A stretch of DNA of 45,861 nucleotides from Chloroflexota bacterium. GTDB taxonomy: Bacteria > Chloroflexota > Chloroflexia > Thermomicrobiales > JADLAZ01. Positions 8,571-20,067 of the stretch are shown here, piece after piece. Position 1 is the stretch's first letter; the number at the start of each line of letters is the position of its first letter. The DNA lies in NCBI GenBank assembly GCA_020849725.1, contig JADLAZ010000252.1:1-45861 (forward strand), given 5' to 3'. The notes beneath the pieces are model-generated. The model saw nothing but the letters and a program-made list of their open reading frames with translations. It was not told the origin of the DNA and made no database searches. The translations under genes were made by a program, and so were the position numbers.

Positions 8571-11500
8571 ATGCGCAAGCTCCTGATCGTCAACCTGGCG
8601 TTGGTCCTGGCGCTGGTCGCGCCGTCGCTGCTGGCGCTGCTGCCGGCCGGCACCGGGCCGGTGCCGGCCGGCCTCGCGGGCGTGGTCGAGGTCGAGGCCA
8701 ACGAGGCCGACGAGCCGCTCGTGGCCGCCGCCTGGACGCCGCCGCCGACCAGGACGCCGCCGCCGACCAGGACGCCGCTGCCGACCAGGACAGCGACGCC
8801 GACCAGGACAGTGACGCCGACCAGGACAGCGACGGTGACGCGCACCGCAACCAGCACGCGCACCCCGACCGTTGCCCGGACGCCCACCATCACGTCGACC
8901 CCCTCCCACACCCCCACGCCCGCCGGGGTGGCTGGCACCGGCCTGGCCGGGCGCGTCTTCACCGATGCCAACCGCTCCGGCCTGGCCGAGCCGGGTGAGG
9001 CCGGCCTGACCAATCAGCGCCTCTTCCTCGACACGAATGCCAATCGCGCCCGCGACGGCGGGGAGACCACCGTCTTCACCACCGCCGGCGGCGCCTACGC
9101 CCTGACCGGCCTGCCCCCCGGTCCCCATACCGTCTGCGTCGACCTTGCCGCCAACCAGGCCGCCACCGGACCGCGCTGCCGCACCGCCGTGGTCGTGATC
9201 GATGTGCTGACCGGCGGCCTCGACTTCGGCCTGGTCGTTCCCAGCGGCTGCGCCACCGGCGCGGTCATCGCCACCACCGTCACCCTCGACCCGCTCGGCG
9301 AGCCGGTCGCCTACTACGGGCTGACCACGGTCGGCGGCGGCGCTTCGGCGCCCTGGACCGGCTCGCGCCTGCGCCTGAACGGCAGCGTGCCGGTGGCGCA
9401 GGTGCAGAGGGGAGAGACGGTGGCGACCGTGCTGACCATCAGCGTCAATGCCGGGCAGCAGCCCGGCCTGGTCGTGCGCTACCGCTACCAGTCGTCCTAC
9501 CAGCAGGTGGTCGGCGTGCAGGCCGGCGACGGCAGCCAGCCGACCGACCTGGGCAGCGGCTCGACCTGGCCCAGCCCGGCGCCGACCAGCTTCGCCCGCT
9601 TCGACCGGGCGGGCGAGGTGGCGATTTATCACCCGCCGACCGATGGGGCCGGGCGCTACCAGGACCTGATCGTGCTGACGCGCGTGACGGCGGCCACCGG
9701 CTACCTGACGGCCAGCGCCGCCATCGGCAGCAAGGTAGTGGGGACGAAGGAGCAGTCGCTATCGGGCGTCTGCGGCGACGTTGTCGACAGCCAGATCGCG
9801 AGTGGGCTGGGCGGACCACTGCCGGGTAGCGTGGCGGTGACGGTCGATGGCAGCGCCCCGGCCAGCATCGCTCCTCCCAGCACGACCATGACCGCCACCA
9901 GCACGGCGACGGCGACGAGCACGCCCACCGCCACGGCCTCGGTCACCAGTACTCCCACGATCACCAGCACGGCGACCGCCACGAGTACGCCGAGCTCAAC
10001 CGAGACATCGACAGCGACCAACACTGCGACGAGCACGACCACGCCAACTCCCACCGAAACGGCCACGGCAACGGAATCCCCGGCTCCCACGGCGCCCCCG
10101 ACGCAGGTGTCGACTGCCACCCCGACATGGACGCCGCCAGTGCCCGCACCGAGCGGGGTGGTGCAGGCCTGGGGACTGGCGTCGCTGCTGGGTCGAGAGG
10201 AGATGAACCCAGCGTTCGCACACCAAACTGATGGGATTGGCGCCGTGATGCAGGTCGCGGGTGGCGACAACCACAGCCTGGCGCTGACCGAGGGCGGGAC
10301 GGTCTGGGCCTGGGGGGCCAACTACGATGGGCGATTGGGCGACGGGACGACGACCCAGCGGCTGGTTCCGGCACCAGTGAGTGGACTGAGTGGGGTGCGT
10401 GCGATGGCGGCCGGCGGCTACCACAGCCTCGCCCTCGCGGAGGACGGGACGGTCTGGGCCTGGGGAGATAATGGGCAAGGGCAACTGGGCGACGGAACGA
10501 CGACCCGGCGACTGACCCCGGTGCCGATGAGCGGGCTGGGCGCCGTGCGCGCCATCGCGGCGGGCTACGGTCACAGTCTGGCGCTGAAGGAGGACGGGAC
10601 GGTCTGGGCCTGGGGAGGTAATTGGCAAGGGCAACTGGGGGACGGGACGACGACCTCTCGCCTGTCGCCGGTGCTGGTGAGCGGGCTGAGCGCCGTGAGC
10701 GCCATCGCGGGCGGTGGGGGCCACAGCTTGGCGCTGAAGGAGGACGGGACGGTCTGGGCCTGGGGGGGCGGTGGGCTCGTGGGCGACGGGACGGAAATCC
10801 GGCGACTGACCCCGGTGCTGGTGAGCGGGCTGAGCGCCGTGAGCGCCATCGCGGGCGGTGGGGGCCACAGCTTGGCGCTGAAGGAGGACGGGACGGTCTG
10901 GGCCTGGGGGGGCAACTACGATGGGAGATTGGGCGACGGGACGACGACCCAGCGGCTGGTTCCGGTACCAGTGAGTGGACTGAGTGGGGTGCGTGCGATG
11001 GCGGCCGGCCGCTACCACAGTCTCGCCCTCGCGGAGGACGGGACGGTCTGGGCCTGGGGAGGTAATGAGCAAGGGCAACTGGGCGACGGGACGACGACCC
11101 GGCGACTGACCCCGGTGTCGGTGAGCGGGCTGGGCGCCGTGCGCGCCATCGCCGGGGGTGGCAATCATAGCCTAGCGCTAAGAGAAAACGAGACAGTCTG
11201 GGCCTGGGGGGACAACGGCGATGGGCAATTAGGGTACTGCACCTCCGCGTGTCCTACGCCAGTCACCGTAGCTAACCTCTCCGGAGTGCGTGCCATCGGG
11301 GCAGGCGAGAGTCTCAATCTCGCGCTCAAAGACGATGGGACAGTATGGTCCTGGGGCAGGAATGATCAAGGTCAACTGGGCGACGGGACGACGACCCGGC
11401 GACTGACCCCGGTGTCGGTGAGCGGGCTGGGCGCCGTGCGCGCCATCACGGCAGGCAGCAACCATGGATTGGCGCTCAAGGAAGACGGGACGGTCTGGGC

Positions 11501-14500
11501 CTGGGGCTTCAATGGCAGTGGGCAATTGGGCGACGGGACGAAAATCCGGCGACTGACCCCGGTGCCGGTGAGCGACCTGGTCGGCGTGCGCGCCATCGCC
11601 GCTGGTCCCAGCCATAATCTGGCGCTGAGGGGAGATGGGACGGTCTGGGCCTGGGGACACAACCATTATGGGCAGCTGGGCGACGGGACGACGGATGGTC
11701 GATCAACTCCTGTCCAAGTGAATGGTCTGAGCGGAGTGCGCTCAATCGCTGTGAGCGGTGCCTCTAGCCTGGCCTTGAAAGAAGACGGAACGGTCTGGGC
11801 CTGGGGGGCTAACTACTATGGGCAGTTGGGCGACGGGACGACCACGAGCCGGCCGATTCCGGTGCCGGTGAGCGGGCTGGTCAGCGTGCGCGCCATCGCC
11901 GGGGGGAACTCCCATGGCCTTGCTCTAGAGGAGGACGGGACAGTCTGGGCTTGGGGACTCAACAGAAGTGGGCAACTGGGCGATGGAACGCAGATTGATC
12001 GACTGGTGCCGGTGCCGGTGAGCGGGCTGGTCAGCGTGCGCGCCATCGCGGGCGGTGGAGACCACAGCTTGGCGCTGAAGGAGGACGGGACGGTCTGGGC
12101 CTGGGGACTCAACAACAGCGGGCAACTGAGCGACGGAACAAATGCCATCCGCCTCCATCCTGTCCAGGCTGTTGGTGTGAGTCATGTGGTTGCGATATCT
12201 GGTGGTCCAGGTCATAGTGTTGCTATCTCCACTACATCCGTGCCTCCAACGGCTACACCACCCGCCACGATCACGCCTACCCTTACCAGCACGCCGACGA
12301 TACCGCCGATGCCCACGGGGACTCCCACCGAGACGCCAACCGCCACGGCGGCATGGACACCCATCCCGACGGAAACAGCCACCCCAACCAGCACGTCCAC
12401 GGAGCCGCCCACGGCGACGGCCACGAGCACGCCAACTGAGACCCCGACAGCCACCAGTATCGCAACCGAGGTTCCAACGGCGACGGCCACCGCTACCGCA
12501 ACCAGCACGAGCGCACCCACCGAGACTCCAACCGCCACCTGGACGCCCACCCCGACCGAAACCGCAACCCCGACGCAGACTGCTACCGCCACAGTCGTGC
12601 CCACGGCGCCGCGCCCGGCCGGCTCGCCGGTGGCCTGGGGCGAGAATTTCTACGGTCAGTTGGGTGATGGCACGACCGACTATCGTGCCAACCCAGGGGC
12701 CGTGCTCGGCCTGACCAACGCCGTGGAAGTCAAGAGTGGTTTCTACTTTGGCCTGGCGGTGCTCGCGGATGGGACCCTGTGGGTCTGGGGCGACACCAGC
12801 TCCGGTCAGTTGGGCAATGGCACGACCGACGAACGGAGCGTCTATCCCGTGGCCGTGCCTGGCCTCACCACTGTCGTGACCGCCGCGGGCGGCCAGTCTC
12901 ATATCCTGGCGGTGCTTGCCGATGGCACCGTCCGCGCCTGGGGCGACAACGCCTCCGGTCAGTTGGGCGACGGCACGACCACCGACCGCACCAGCCCGGT
13001 GACCGTGCCCGGCCTCACCGGCGTGATTTCCGTCGCGGCCGGTCTCTCGCACAGCCTGGCGGTGCTTGCCGATGGCACCGTCCGCGCCTGGGGCTACAAC
13101 GGCTCCGGCCAGTTGGGCGACGGCACCACCACCAGCCACACCAGCCCGGTGGCCGTGCCCGGCCTCACCAATGTCGTGGCCGTGGCGGCCGGTCCCTCGC
13201 ACAGCCTGGCGCTGCTCTCGGATGGCACTGTCCGCGCCTGGGGCTGGAACGCACTGGGTCAACTGGGTGATGGCACCACCACGAGCAGCGCCACCCCGGT
13301 GGAGGTGCCCGGCCTCACGAACGTCTTGACGATTGGGGTCGGCAATGGCCACACCCTGGCGGTACTCGCCGACGGCACCGTCCGCGCCTGGGGCATCAAT
13401 TGGTATGGCCAACTGGGTGACGGCACCATCACTGATCGAACCACCCCCGCGGCCGTGCCCGGCCTCACCGACGTGGTGGCCGTGGCGGCCGGTGACAGCC
13501 ATAGCCTGGCGCTGCTCTCGGATGGGTCCCTGCGTGCCTGGGGACGGAACGGGAGCGGCCAACTGGGCGACGGCACCATCACCAGCCACACCACCCCTGT
13601 GAACGTCGTTGGCCTCAGTGATGTCGTGGCGATCGCGGCCGGCCAGCGATACAGCCTCGCGCTCACCACGACCGGGCTGCCGACACCCACACCCACGGCG
13701 ACGGTCACCAGCACGGCCGCGCCAACCGACACCGCCACACCGACCCCCACGGCGACCTTCACGGCGACGGCCACCGCCACCCCCACCGAGGCGCCCAGCC
13801 CGACGCCCACCGAAACCGCGACGGCGACGGCGACGGCCACCGCCACGGCCACGCCGGACACGGCCGTCTCGCTGCCCGCCGGCGCCGCCGGCAGCGCCAA
13901 CACCGACCCGGCCCACCCGGCCGACAACGTGCGCGACGACGACCCGGCCACCGTCTGGCGCACTGCCGCCACGACGCCGGCCGAGGGCTGGCTCACCCTC
14001 GATCTGGGCGCCAGCCAGGCGGTGACGCTGGTGCGCTGGTACGCGGCCGACCCCGCCAGCGTCCCGGCGCTGGCGATCCAGACCTCCGAGGACGGCGCGA
14101 CCTGGACGACGCGGGTGTCGCTGACCCAGGCCCAGGTCGTGGCCGGCTGGAACGAGCACACCCCCGGCGGCCTCGGCGCGCTGGCCCTGCCGGCCGGGAC
14201 CATGCGGGCGGCGGAGGCGGAGTCCTGGTCGGGCCGCTACCTGCGCTGGCTCGTCACCAACTCGGCCACCACTCCGGTCGCCAGAATGGGCGATATCGCC
14301 GCCATCGTCGCGCTGGCCGCCCAGCCCGCCCCTCGCCCGGTCATCACGCTGCCGCAGACGATCGGCGCCAGCACGACCCTGGCCGTGGGCGGCACCTATC
14401 TCCTGGCCGCCAATTACACCGTCATCGCCCCCGGCGTCACCCTCACCATCCCGCCCGGGGTCGTCATCAAGGGGGATTCGCTGATCTGCGTCGGCGCCCT

Positions 14501-15635
14501 CGTCGTCCGCGGGACGGTGCTGAACCCGGTCATCCTCACCTCGCGGGCGGACGACACGGCCGGCGGCGACACCAACGGCGACGGCGGGGCCACGACGCCG
14601 ACGCGGGACGATGTCGAACTGAACCTCAGTGGCTGCAACGCCAGCATCGACCGGGCGGTCGTCCGCCACGGGCGGGTCAGCATGACTGGCGATTTCGACG
14701 AGAGCTACCCGGCCAACGTGCGGCCCGGCGCCCTCGCGCTCACCAACAGCGTCATCACCCACGCCAATGGCCACGGCCTGTTCCTGAGCAGCCCCGGTGA
14801 CGTCAGCCTCATCAACACCACCTTCACCGATATCGCCGGCATGGCCGTGCAGTTGAACGTGGCCAATCTGGTCGCGCTCGACGGCAACCTGGCCACCGGC
14901 AATCAGGTCAACGGCATCGTCGCTACCGGCACGTGCCCCTTCGCCGGCAGTGGCCCGGTGATTCAGGACACCGGCTGCTCCGAGTCGGACATCTACCGGC
15001 AGAACGCAACCCTCCCCATCGATCCGGGCCTGCCGCTGGTGGTGGCCGTCACGCTCATCGTCCCGCACGGCCAGATACTGACGATCCCGGCCGGCGCGGT
15101 CGTGAAGTTCGACGAGTACGGCTCCTTGCTGACCCAGGGCACGGTGCAGATCGCTGGGACCATGGCCAACCCGGTGGTCCTCACCTCGCTGCGGGACGAC
15201 AGCGTCGGCGGCGACACCAACGGCGACGGCGCGGCGACCGTGCCCGCGCCCGGCGACTGGTTCGGCCTCTACACCGCGACCGCGGGCCTGGGCAACGCCA
15301 CCACCAGCATCAGCCACGCCGTCGTGCGCTATGGCGGTGGCGTGGGTAGCTACGGCATGCTCTGGGCCGATACCACCATGGTCGCATCGCCCTTCACCGC
15401 CACTCTGGTCGTCAGCCAGAGCAGCCTCACCCACGCGCTCGGCCCCACCATCGCCAACACCGCCACGACCCCGGTCGATGCGCGCAACAACTGGTGGGGG
15501 TCACCGGCCGGCCCGGCGCCCGGCCGCATCAGCGGCGCCGTCATGGTCTCGCCCTGGCTGACCACCTGGCCCGACGCGGCCCTGGCGGGCCAGATCTCAC
15601 CTGTCGGGAACCGGTGGAACGATCGCGCGGGATGA
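8571..15635 (+). CDS. Giant secreted RCC1-propeller / beta-helix protein
   Basis: The ATG at 8571 follows GGGGGAGG and starts a signal peptide ([20 protein letters not shown]). The product is about 2354 residues. Order: Thr/Pro-Arg repeats (about 55-115), an SdrD-B-like domain (about 125-210, [20 protein letters not shown]), a beta-rich region, a Thr/Pro linker, RCC1 block 1 (about 525-1220, 13 clear plus one degenerate repeat, suggesting two seven-bladed propellers), a second linker, RCC1 block 2 (about 1347-1700, seven repeats), a third linker, a discoidin (F5/8 C)-like domain (about 1763-1920) and two parallel beta-helix segments (about 1923-2343) with TNGDG motifs. No sortase motif or C-terminal membrane helix is seen. 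It is probably a cell-surface or extracellular adhesion/binding protein; the ligand is unknown. RCC1 repeats are widespread in bacterial exoproteins and do not imply Ran GEF activity. Confidence 0.85.
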   Translation: MRKLLIVNLALVLALVAPSLLALLPAGTGPVPAGLAGVVEVEANEADEPLVAAAWTPPPTRTPPPTRTPLPTRTATPTRTVTPTRTATVTRTATSTRTPTVARTPTITSTPSHTPTPAGVAGTGLAGRVFTDANRSGLAEPGEAGLTNQRLFLDTNANRARDGGETTVFTTAGGAYALTGLPPGPHTVCVDLAANQAATGPRCRTAVVVIDVLTGGLDFGLVVPSGCATGAVIATTVTLDPLGEPVAYYGLTTVGGGASAPWTGSRLRLNGSVPVAQVQRGETVATVLTISVNAGQQPGLVVRYRYQSSYQQVVGVQAGDGSQPTDLGSGSTWPSPAPTSFARFDRAGEVAIYHPPTDGAGRYQDLIVLTRVTAATGYLTASAAIGSKVVGTKEQSLSGVCGDVVDSQIASGLGGPLPGSVAVTVDGSAPASIAPPSTTMTATSTATATSTPTATASVTSTPTITSTATATSTPSSTETSTATNTATSTTTPTPTETATATESPAPTAPPTQVSTATPTWTPPVPAPSGVVQAWGLASLLGREEMNPAFAHQTDGIGAVMQVAGGDNHSLALTEGGTVWAWGANYDGRLGDGTTTQRLVPAPVSGLSGVRAMAAGGYHSLALAEDGTVWAWGDNGQGQLGDGTTTRRLTPVPMSGLGAVRAIAAGYGHSLALKEDGTVWAWGGNWQGQLGDGTTTSRLSPVLVSGLSAVSAIAGGGGHSLALKEDGTVWAWGGGGLVGDGTEIRRLTPVLVSGLSAVSAIAGGGGHSLALKEDGTVWAWGGNYDGRLGDGTTTQRLVPVPVSGLSGVRAMAAGRYHSLALAEDGTVWAWGGNEQGQLGDGTTTRRLTPVSVSGLGAVRAIAGGGNHSLALRENETVWAWGDNGDGQLGYCTSACPTPVTVANLSGVRAIGAGESLNLALKDDGTVWSWGRNDQGQLGDGTTTRRLTPVSVSGLGAVRAITAGSNHGLALKEDGTVWAWGFNGSGQLGDGTKIRRLTPVPVSDLVGVRAIAAGPSHNLALRGDGTVWAWGHNHYGQLGDGTTDGRSTPVQVNGLSGVRSIAVSGASSLALKEDGTVWAWGANYYGQLGDGTTTSRPIPVPVSGLVSVRAIAGGNSHGLALEEDGTVWAWGLNRSGQLGDGTQIDRLVPVPVSGLVSVRAIAGGGDHSLALKEDGTVWAWGLNNSGQLSDGTNAIRLHPVQAVGVSHVVAISGGPGHSVAISTTSVPPTATPPATITPTLTSTPTIPPMPTGTPTETPTATAAWTPIPTETATPTSTSTEPPTATATSTPTETPTATSIATEVPTATATATATSTSAPTETPTATWTPTPTETATPTQTATATVVPTAPRPAGSPVAWGENFYGQLGDGTTDYRANPGAVLGLTNAVEVKSGFYFGLAVLADGTLWVWGDTSSGQLGNGTTDERSVYPVAVPGLTTVVTAAGGQSHILAVLADGTVRAWGDNASGQLGDGTTTDRTSPVTVPGLTGVISVAAGLSHSLAVLADGTVRAWGYNGSGQLGDGTTTSHTSPVAVPGLTNVVAVAAGPSHSLALLSDGTVRAWGWNALGQLGDGTTTSSATPVEVPGLTNVLTIGVGNGHTLAVLADGTVRAWGINWYGQLGDGTITDRTTPAAVPGLTDVVAVAAGDSHSLALLSDGSLRAWGRNGSGQLGDGTITSHTTPVNVVGLSDVVAIAAGQRYSLALTTTGLPTPTPTATVTSTAAPTDTATPTPTATFTATATATPTEAPSPTPTETATATATATATATPDTAVSLPAGAAGSANTDPAHPADNVRDDDPATVWRTAATTPAEGWLTLDLGASQAVTLVRWYAADPASVPALAIQTSEDGATWTTRVSLTQAQVVAGWNEHTPGGLGALALPAGTMRAAEAESWSGRYLRWLVTNSATTPVARMGDIAAIVALAAQPAPRPVITLPQTIGASTTLAVGGTYLLAANYTVIAPGVTLTIPPGVVIKGDSLICVGALVVRGTVLNPVILTSRADDTAGGDTNGDGGATTPTRDDVELNLSGCNASIDRAVVRHGRVSMTGDFDESYPANVRPGALALTNSVITHANGHGLFLSSPGDVSLINTTFTDIAGMAVQLNVANLVALDGNLATGNQVNGIVATGTCPFAGSGPVIQDTGCSESDIYRQNATLPIDPGLPLVVAVTLIVPHGQILTIPAGAVVKFDEYGSLLTQGTVQIAGTMANPVVLTSLRDDSVGGDTNGDGAATVPAPGDWFGLYTATAGLGNATTSISHAVVRYGGGVGSYGMLWADTTMVASPFTATLVVSQSSLTHALGPTIANTATTPVDARNNWWGSPAGPAPGRISGAVMVSPWLTTWPDAALAGQISPVGNRWNDRAG
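8741..8860 (+). repeat. Short tandem repeat coding Thr-Pro-Thr-Arg
   Basis: An 18-bp-scale unit built on CCGACCAGGAC is repeated about eight times and encodes [17 protein letters not shown] linker. Related Thr/Pro-rich low-complexity runs occur in the same gene at about 9885-10140, 12240-12600 and 13680-13860. Such runs are prone to copy-number change and to assembly collapse. Confidence 0.7.
10260..12200 (+). repeat. RCC1-coding tandem repeats, near-identical DNA
   Basis: About thirteen units of about 150 bp each contain GACGGGACGGTCTGGGCCTG followed by a variable blade and GGCGACGGGACGACGACC. Some neighbouring units are almost identical over more than 100 bp (for example around 10680 and 10830), which suggests recent unit duplication or gene conversion within the array. 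Confidence 0.7.
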
Positions 15636-15804
15636 TCGGGGGGTCACCGGGGCACATGGGTCGGCATGGACGCATGTTCCCCGGTGAGGGCGCCTCTCGG
15701 CGCGGCGGCACGGCGACCGGGCGCGATTCATCGCGCAGCTACAGGTGGGAAGCGCAATGGAGGGTTCCATGCGGGATTGGGTGGAATGGACGAAGGAGGG
15801 AGTC

Positions 15805-18800
15805 GTGCCAACTGCGCTCGTGCGTCGTGTCCTTAGTGGGCTGACCATCGGCCTGGCGCTGGTGCTGGGGGTGGCCTTGCTGCCGGCCGGCCGTGCCAGC
15901 GCGGCGCTGCCGGCCGGGCAGTGGACGCTCGGTCCCGATCTGGCGCGGGGGCGCGACGATCACACCGTCACGCTGCTGGCCAATGGGAAGGTGCTCGTCG
16001 TCGGCGGTGTGGATGACAGCATCCTGGCCACAGCTGAGATCTACGATCCTGCCACGAACGCCTGGAGTCCGACGGGGAGCATGACGACCGTCCGCGAGCA
16101 GCACACGGCCACGTTGCTGGCGAACGGCAAGGTGCTGGTCGCCGGCGGGCACGGGCCGGACCGCGCGACGCTCGCCAGCGCCGAGCTCTATGACCCAGCG
16201 ACCGGCGCCTGGAGCGCGACCGGTAGCCTCAGCAAGCCATCCGACAACCATTCGTCGACGCGGCTCCAGGATGGCCGCGTCCTGCTGCTCAGTTGGGACA
16301 GCGGCGCCGCGTCAATCTACAGCCCGACCTCCGGCGCGTGGTTGGATGTGTCGGCGCCGACCGGCGGCATCGAATCTGTTATCGCACTCCTCTTGCAAGA
16401 TGGCCGGGTGTTTCTGGTCCAACAAGGCAACACCAGCGACATCTATGATCCGGTGACGGACACCTGGATGACGACTGCCGAGCGCTCGGCTCGCTACCGG
16501 TCCGGGCCGTCGGCGACACTCCTGTCCGACGGCAAGGTTCTGGTCGCCGGTGGCGATGATGGCGATACCACGCTCGCCACGGCCGAGATCTACGACCCGG
16601 TGATGGACACCTGGGTCGATACCGGCGCCATGGCGACGCCGCGCGAGAGCCACACCGCCGTCCGGCTCGCGGACGGCTCCGTGCTGGTGCTCGGTGGTAA
16701 CGCGAATTCCGCGGCGTTGCCCGAGCGATTCGAACCGGCCACCGGCGCCTGGAGCCCGACCGGCGCGCTCTCGACGCCGAGCTACTTCATGACTGCGACG
16801 CTGCTGCCGAGCGGTCGGATCCTCACCACCGGCGCTGGCCCGTACTCTAAAACGGTGCAGATCTACGATCCGAATGGAACGGGCGGGCCGCCGGCGCCCA
16901 TCCCGCCGCTGCCCACGCCGGTCGCCTCGTCCGAGTGGGCCGCGAGTGGGAATCCGCCGTCCGGTCACGCGAGCGTTTTCACACTGACCCGGCTCCCCAG
17001 CGGCAAGGTCTTGCTGGCCGGTGGCCAGAGGTTCCTCGCCGACGGCTTCGGTGTTTCCATCGCCACGGCCGACCTGTACGACCCCGCGTCCGGCGCCTGG
17101 GCGGCGACCAGTCCGATGGGCGAGGCTCGCGAGAGTCACGCCGCGGTGCTCTTGCCGAACGGCAAGGTGCTGGTCGCCGGCGGGGACGGCCCTAACTCCA
17201 CCGGGGACTGCTGCTATGCCATGGCGACAGCCGAGTTGTACGACCCGGCGACCGGCGCCTGGAGCGCGACCGGCGCGATGACCAGGGAACGGGATAGCCT
17301 CACGGGCGTCCTGCTGGGCAACGGCAAGGTGTTGGTTGTCGAGGACGGCCGCCAGTCGACCGAGGTGTATGATCCGGCCAGCGGCACGTGGGCGGCGACC
17401 GGCAGCCTGACGACGTCACTCTATGACGTCACCGCGACTCTTCTCACGAGCGGTAAGGTGCTCGTCGTCGGCTTCGAGTTCGTGACGACGAGCATGCGCA
17501 TCCGCGCTGAGGTGTATGACCCGGCCAGCGGAGTTTGGGCGCCGACCGGCAACCCGGCGACGGAGCGGGCTGGTAGCCAGACGACGCGCCTGGCCAATGG
17601 CAAGGTGCTCCTCAGCGGTGGCCGCTCATCGACGGGTGCGGGCGCCACGCTCGCCAGTGCCGAGCTCTACGACCCGGCCACCGGCGTCTGGTCGCCGACC
17701 GGCAGCATGAGCGCCGCCCGTCGCAATCACGGCGCCGTTCTCCTCGGCAGCGGCAAGGTGCTCGTCGCCGGCGGGACAGGTCCGGTCAGCGCCGGCTGCT
17801 GCGAGACCCACGCCGGCGCCGAGATCTACGATCCGGCCACCGGCGCCTGGGCGAGCGCCGGGACGATGCCCCGCCGCTCTTCCGGCCAACTCGGCCTGCT
17901 CCTCGCCGACGGCCGGGCGCTCATCACCTCAGGCTTTCGGACGGCGCTCTATACCCCGGCCGGCAGCCCGAACCAGCCAACGCCGGTCGGCAGCTTCGCG
18001 CTCGGGCAGTCTGCCCAGGGCACGATCGGGGCGGGCGCTGCGCAGTCGTGGGGGGTCGCGCTGACCGCCGGCCAGAAGGTCCGTTTCATCCTGACCGGCG
18101 CCGCCGAGACCCTGCAACTCCTCGGGCCGGACGGTCAGGTGGTCGCGGCCGGTGCGGAGCGACGCGGTGGGATGCCCCAGGCGGCGGCCACCGTCCAACT
18201 CAACGCGAGCGTCGCCGTGAGCGGCGAGCACCGGCTGGTCGTTCGCGACACCGACAACGCCAGCGGCGCCTACCAGGTCCAGAGTCTCAATCTGCCGCCG
18301 ACGATCGGCGAGCTGACCTGGTACTTCGCCGAGGGCTACACCGGTCCCGGCTTCGACGAGTACCTGACCATCCAGAACCCCAACGCGGGCGCTGCCGATC
18401 TCAAGATCACCTACTTCCTGACCGGCGCCGCCCCCGTCGAAAAGCTGATCACGGTCGCGGCCAACAGCCGCTACACCGTCACCGTCCACGAGGCGAAGGA
18501 GGGCGTTGGGCGCAATCAGGCCGTCAGCGCCAAAGTCGAGAGCACCAATGGGGTCGGCATCGTCGTCGAGCGACCGATGTACTTCACCTACAGCGGCGGC
18601 GTCGACGGCGGCCACAATGTGATGGGCGTCACCACACCGCGACTCGCGTGGCTGTTCGCTGAGGGCTACACCGGCGTCGGCTTCGATGAGTACCTGACGA
18701 TCCTGAACCCCAACTCGACCGCGACGGTGACCGAGATCACCTATTTCCTGGCGCAGGGAGCCCCCGTCGTCAAGACGATCACGGTGCCAGCCAACAGCCG

Positions 18801-19644
18801 CTACACCGTCACCGTCCACGACAAGAAAGAGGGGGTCGGGCGCGATCAGGCGGTCTCTGCCCGCGTCACCACGACCAACCCCGGCGGCATCGTCGTCGAG
18901 CGGCCGATGTACTTCACCTACGGCGGCAGCCTGGGCGGCGTCACCGGTGGGCACAACGTGATGGGCACGACCGGGCCGCGCCCAATCTGGTACTTTCCAG
19001 AGGGCAATACCAACAATGGCTACGATCAGTACCTGACGCTTATGAACACGAACGCGCAAGCCTCACAGGTGCGCCTGACCTACTATGTCGTTGGTGAGGC
19101 CGTGCCGCGAACGAAGGCGATCACCGTCCCGGCCAACAGCCGCTACACGGTCAGCGTGCATGACGATGCGGAGGGTGTCGGGCGCGGCAAGCGGCTTGGG
19201 ATGAAGGTGGAGACGACCAACGGGGTCGATCTGGTCGTCGAGCGCCCGCTCTACTTCCGCTACAGCCCAACCGTCAACGGTGGCCACAACATCATGGGCG
19301 CCAGCAGCGCGGCCAAGACCTGGCTCTTCGCCGAGGGGTACACCGGCGCGGGCTTCGATGAGGAATTGGTCGTACTCAACCCGAGTGCGGCGCCGGTCAC
19401 TGTCACCATCACCTACTACAGCGGCGGCGGCACAGCCCCGGTCGAGAAGCAACTCACCGTCGACCCGTATAGTCGCTTCGCCGTCCAGGTCCACGGCGCC
19501 ACGCTCGGCGTCGGCCGGGACAAGGCGGTCTCGGCCAAGGTGGAGACGACCGCCGCCACCGGCATCGTCGTCGAGCGCCCGATGTACTTCGCCTACAGCG
19601 CGAAGGTGAACGGCGGCCACACCGTGATGGGCTACACACCTTAG
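15805..19644 (+). CDS. Secreted Kelch-repeat protein with four tail modules
   Basis: I place the start at GTG 15805 because AAGGAGGG lies just upstream (15793-15800). It yields a signal peptide ending GRASA before ALPAGQW; in-frame ATGs further upstream lack a site. The product is about 1279 residues. Fourteen Kelch-type repeats (NGKVLVAGG...ATAEIYDPATGAW) fall as seven before and seven after a Pro-rich linker (about residue 365-380), which suggests two propellers. A pre-peptidase C-terminal-like domain follows (about 735-830). Four copies of a 105-110-residue module end the protein, each with WYFAEGYTGPGFDEYL, NSRYTVTVH and VVERPMYFTY. These modules are common on secreted proteins of Actinobacteria and Chloroflexota (DUF5719-like, from memory). 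It is probably an extracellular binding protein. Confidence 0.85.
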   Translation: MPTALVRRVLSGLTIGLALVLGVALLPAGRASAALPAGQWTLGPDLARGRDDHTVTLLANGKVLVVGGVDDSILATAEIYDPATNAWSPTGSMTTVREQHTATLLANGKVLVAGGHGPDRATLASAELYDPATGAWSATGSLSKPSDNHSSTRLQDGRVLLLSWDSGAASIYSPTSGAWLDVSAPTGGIESVIALLLQDGRVFLVQQGNTSDIYDPVTDTWMTTAERSARYRSGPSATLLSDGKVLVAGGDDGDTTLATAEIYDPVMDTWVDTGAMATPRESHTAVRLADGSVLVLGGNANSAALPERFEPATGAWSPTGALSTPSYFMTATLLPSGRILTTGAGPYSKTVQIYDPNGTGGPPAPIPPLPTPVASSEWAASGNPPSGHASVFTLTRLPSGKVLLAGGQRFLADGFGVSIATADLYDPASGAWAATSPMGEARESHAAVLLPNGKVLVAGGDGPNSTGDCCYAMATAELYDPATGAWSATGAMTRERDSLTGVLLGNGKVLVVEDGRQSTEVYDPASGTWAATGSLTTSLYDVTATLLTSGKVLVVGFEFVTTSMRIRAEVYDPASGVWAPTGNPATERAGSQTTRLANGKVLLSGGRSSTGAGATLASAELYDPATGVWSPTGSMSAARRNHGAVLLGSGKVLVAGGTGPVSAGCCETHAGAEIYDPATGAWASAGTMPRRSSGQLGLLLADGRALITSGFRTALYTPAGSPNQPTPVGSFALGQSAQGTIGAGAAQSWGVALTAGQKVRFILTGAAETLQLLGPDGQVVAAGAERRGGMPQAAATVQLNASVAVSGEHRLVVRDTDNASGAYQVQSLNLPPTIGELTWYFAEGYTGPGFDEYLTIQNPNAGAADLKITYFLTGAAPVEKLITVAANSRYTVTVHEAKEGVGRNQAVSAKVESTNGVGIVVERPMYFTYSGGVDGGHNVMGVTTPRLAWLFAEGYTGVGFDEYLTILNPNSTATVTEITYFLAQGAPVVKTITVPANSRYTVTVHDKKEGVGRDQAVSARVTTTNPGGIVVERPMYFTYGGSLGGVTGGHNVMGTTGPRPIWYFPEGNTNNGYDQYLTLMNTNAQASQVRLTYYVVGEAVPRTKAITVPANSRYTVSVHDDAEGVGRGKRLGMKVETTNGVDLVVERPLYFRYSPTVNGGHNIMGASSAAKTWLFAEGYTGAGFDEELVVLNPSAAPVTVTITYYSGGGTAPVEKQLTVDPYSRFAVQVHGATLGVGRDKAVSAKVETTAATGIVVERPMYFAYSAKVNGGHTVMGYTP

Positions 19645-19685
19645 TGGTCTGTCAAGCGCCTTCCACGCTGGTGCACGGGCCGTCG

Positions 19686-19706
19686 GGGCACCCTTCATGG
19701 GTGCCC
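19686..19706. terminator. Hairpin after the Kelch gene
   Basis: A perfect 8-bp stem GGGCACCC / GGGTGCCC with loop TTCAT lies 42 bp after the Kelch-gene stop. No T-run follows, so it may be a terminator or a palindromic repeat. A related hairpin lies at 19744-19764. Confidence 0.45.
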
Positions 19707-19743
19707 TGGGCGGCGCACCCATGGTGGGTCGATGCGGCCAGCC

Positions 19744-19764
19744 GGGCACCTATCAGGGGTGCCC
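19744..19764. repeat. Second GGGCACC palindrome
   Basis: GGGCACC and GGTGCCC form a 7-bp stem with a 7-nt loop. The stem is the same as in the hairpin at 19686-19706. Two related palindromes 50 bp apart suggest a small REP-like intergenic repeat. Confidence 0.35.
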
Positions 19765-19969
19765 CTACCAATGCGATTCGCGCCTGACAGTCCGCCAGGC
19801 TGCATTGCCGGATGGGTCACGGGCAGGACGCGCCCGGGTCCCTGACACGAACCGACGTCGGCGCATCGGGCAGGGAAGCTCGGGGCGCTGCGGCCAATGC
19901 GGGCGGTGGTCGGCGCCCGGCATGCTGATGCATCACCGACCCTCCCGCCGGAATTGATGGTCATGCGCA
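19765..19969. other. Intergenic spacer, no gene seen
   Basis: This is the rest of the 423-bp gap between the Kelch gene and the RCC1-subtilase gene. Short frames here look non-coding. Apart from the two palindromes before it and the promoter candidate after it, nothing is recognised. Confidence 0.5.
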
Positions 19970-19999
19970 TCGACAGGCCGCGCGACCTGCTGCTATAGT
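19970..19999 (+). promoter_or_regulatory. Candidate promoter of the RCC1-subtilase gene
   Basis: TCGACA (19970-19975) and TATAGT (19994-19999) are separated by 18 bp and lie about 68 bp before the ATG at 20068. Confidence 0.4.
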
Positions 20000-20067
20000 C
20001 GGCGCATATTCCCGAGTGGGAACCGGCCGTACGATGGCTGGTTGTCTCAGTCGAGGGGAGCCGCTGC

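Noticed and set aside
8741..13860. CRISPR-like arrays
   Set aside because: The repeats are in-frame coding repeats (RCC1 blades and Thr/Pro linkers) with no fixed spacers of unique sequence and no cas genes.
11925..15434. Minus-strand frame of about 1170 residues and other Val-rich frames opposite the RCC1 gene
   Set aside because: These are antisense images of the repeats. The plus strand has a signal peptide, ribosome binding site and recognisable domains.
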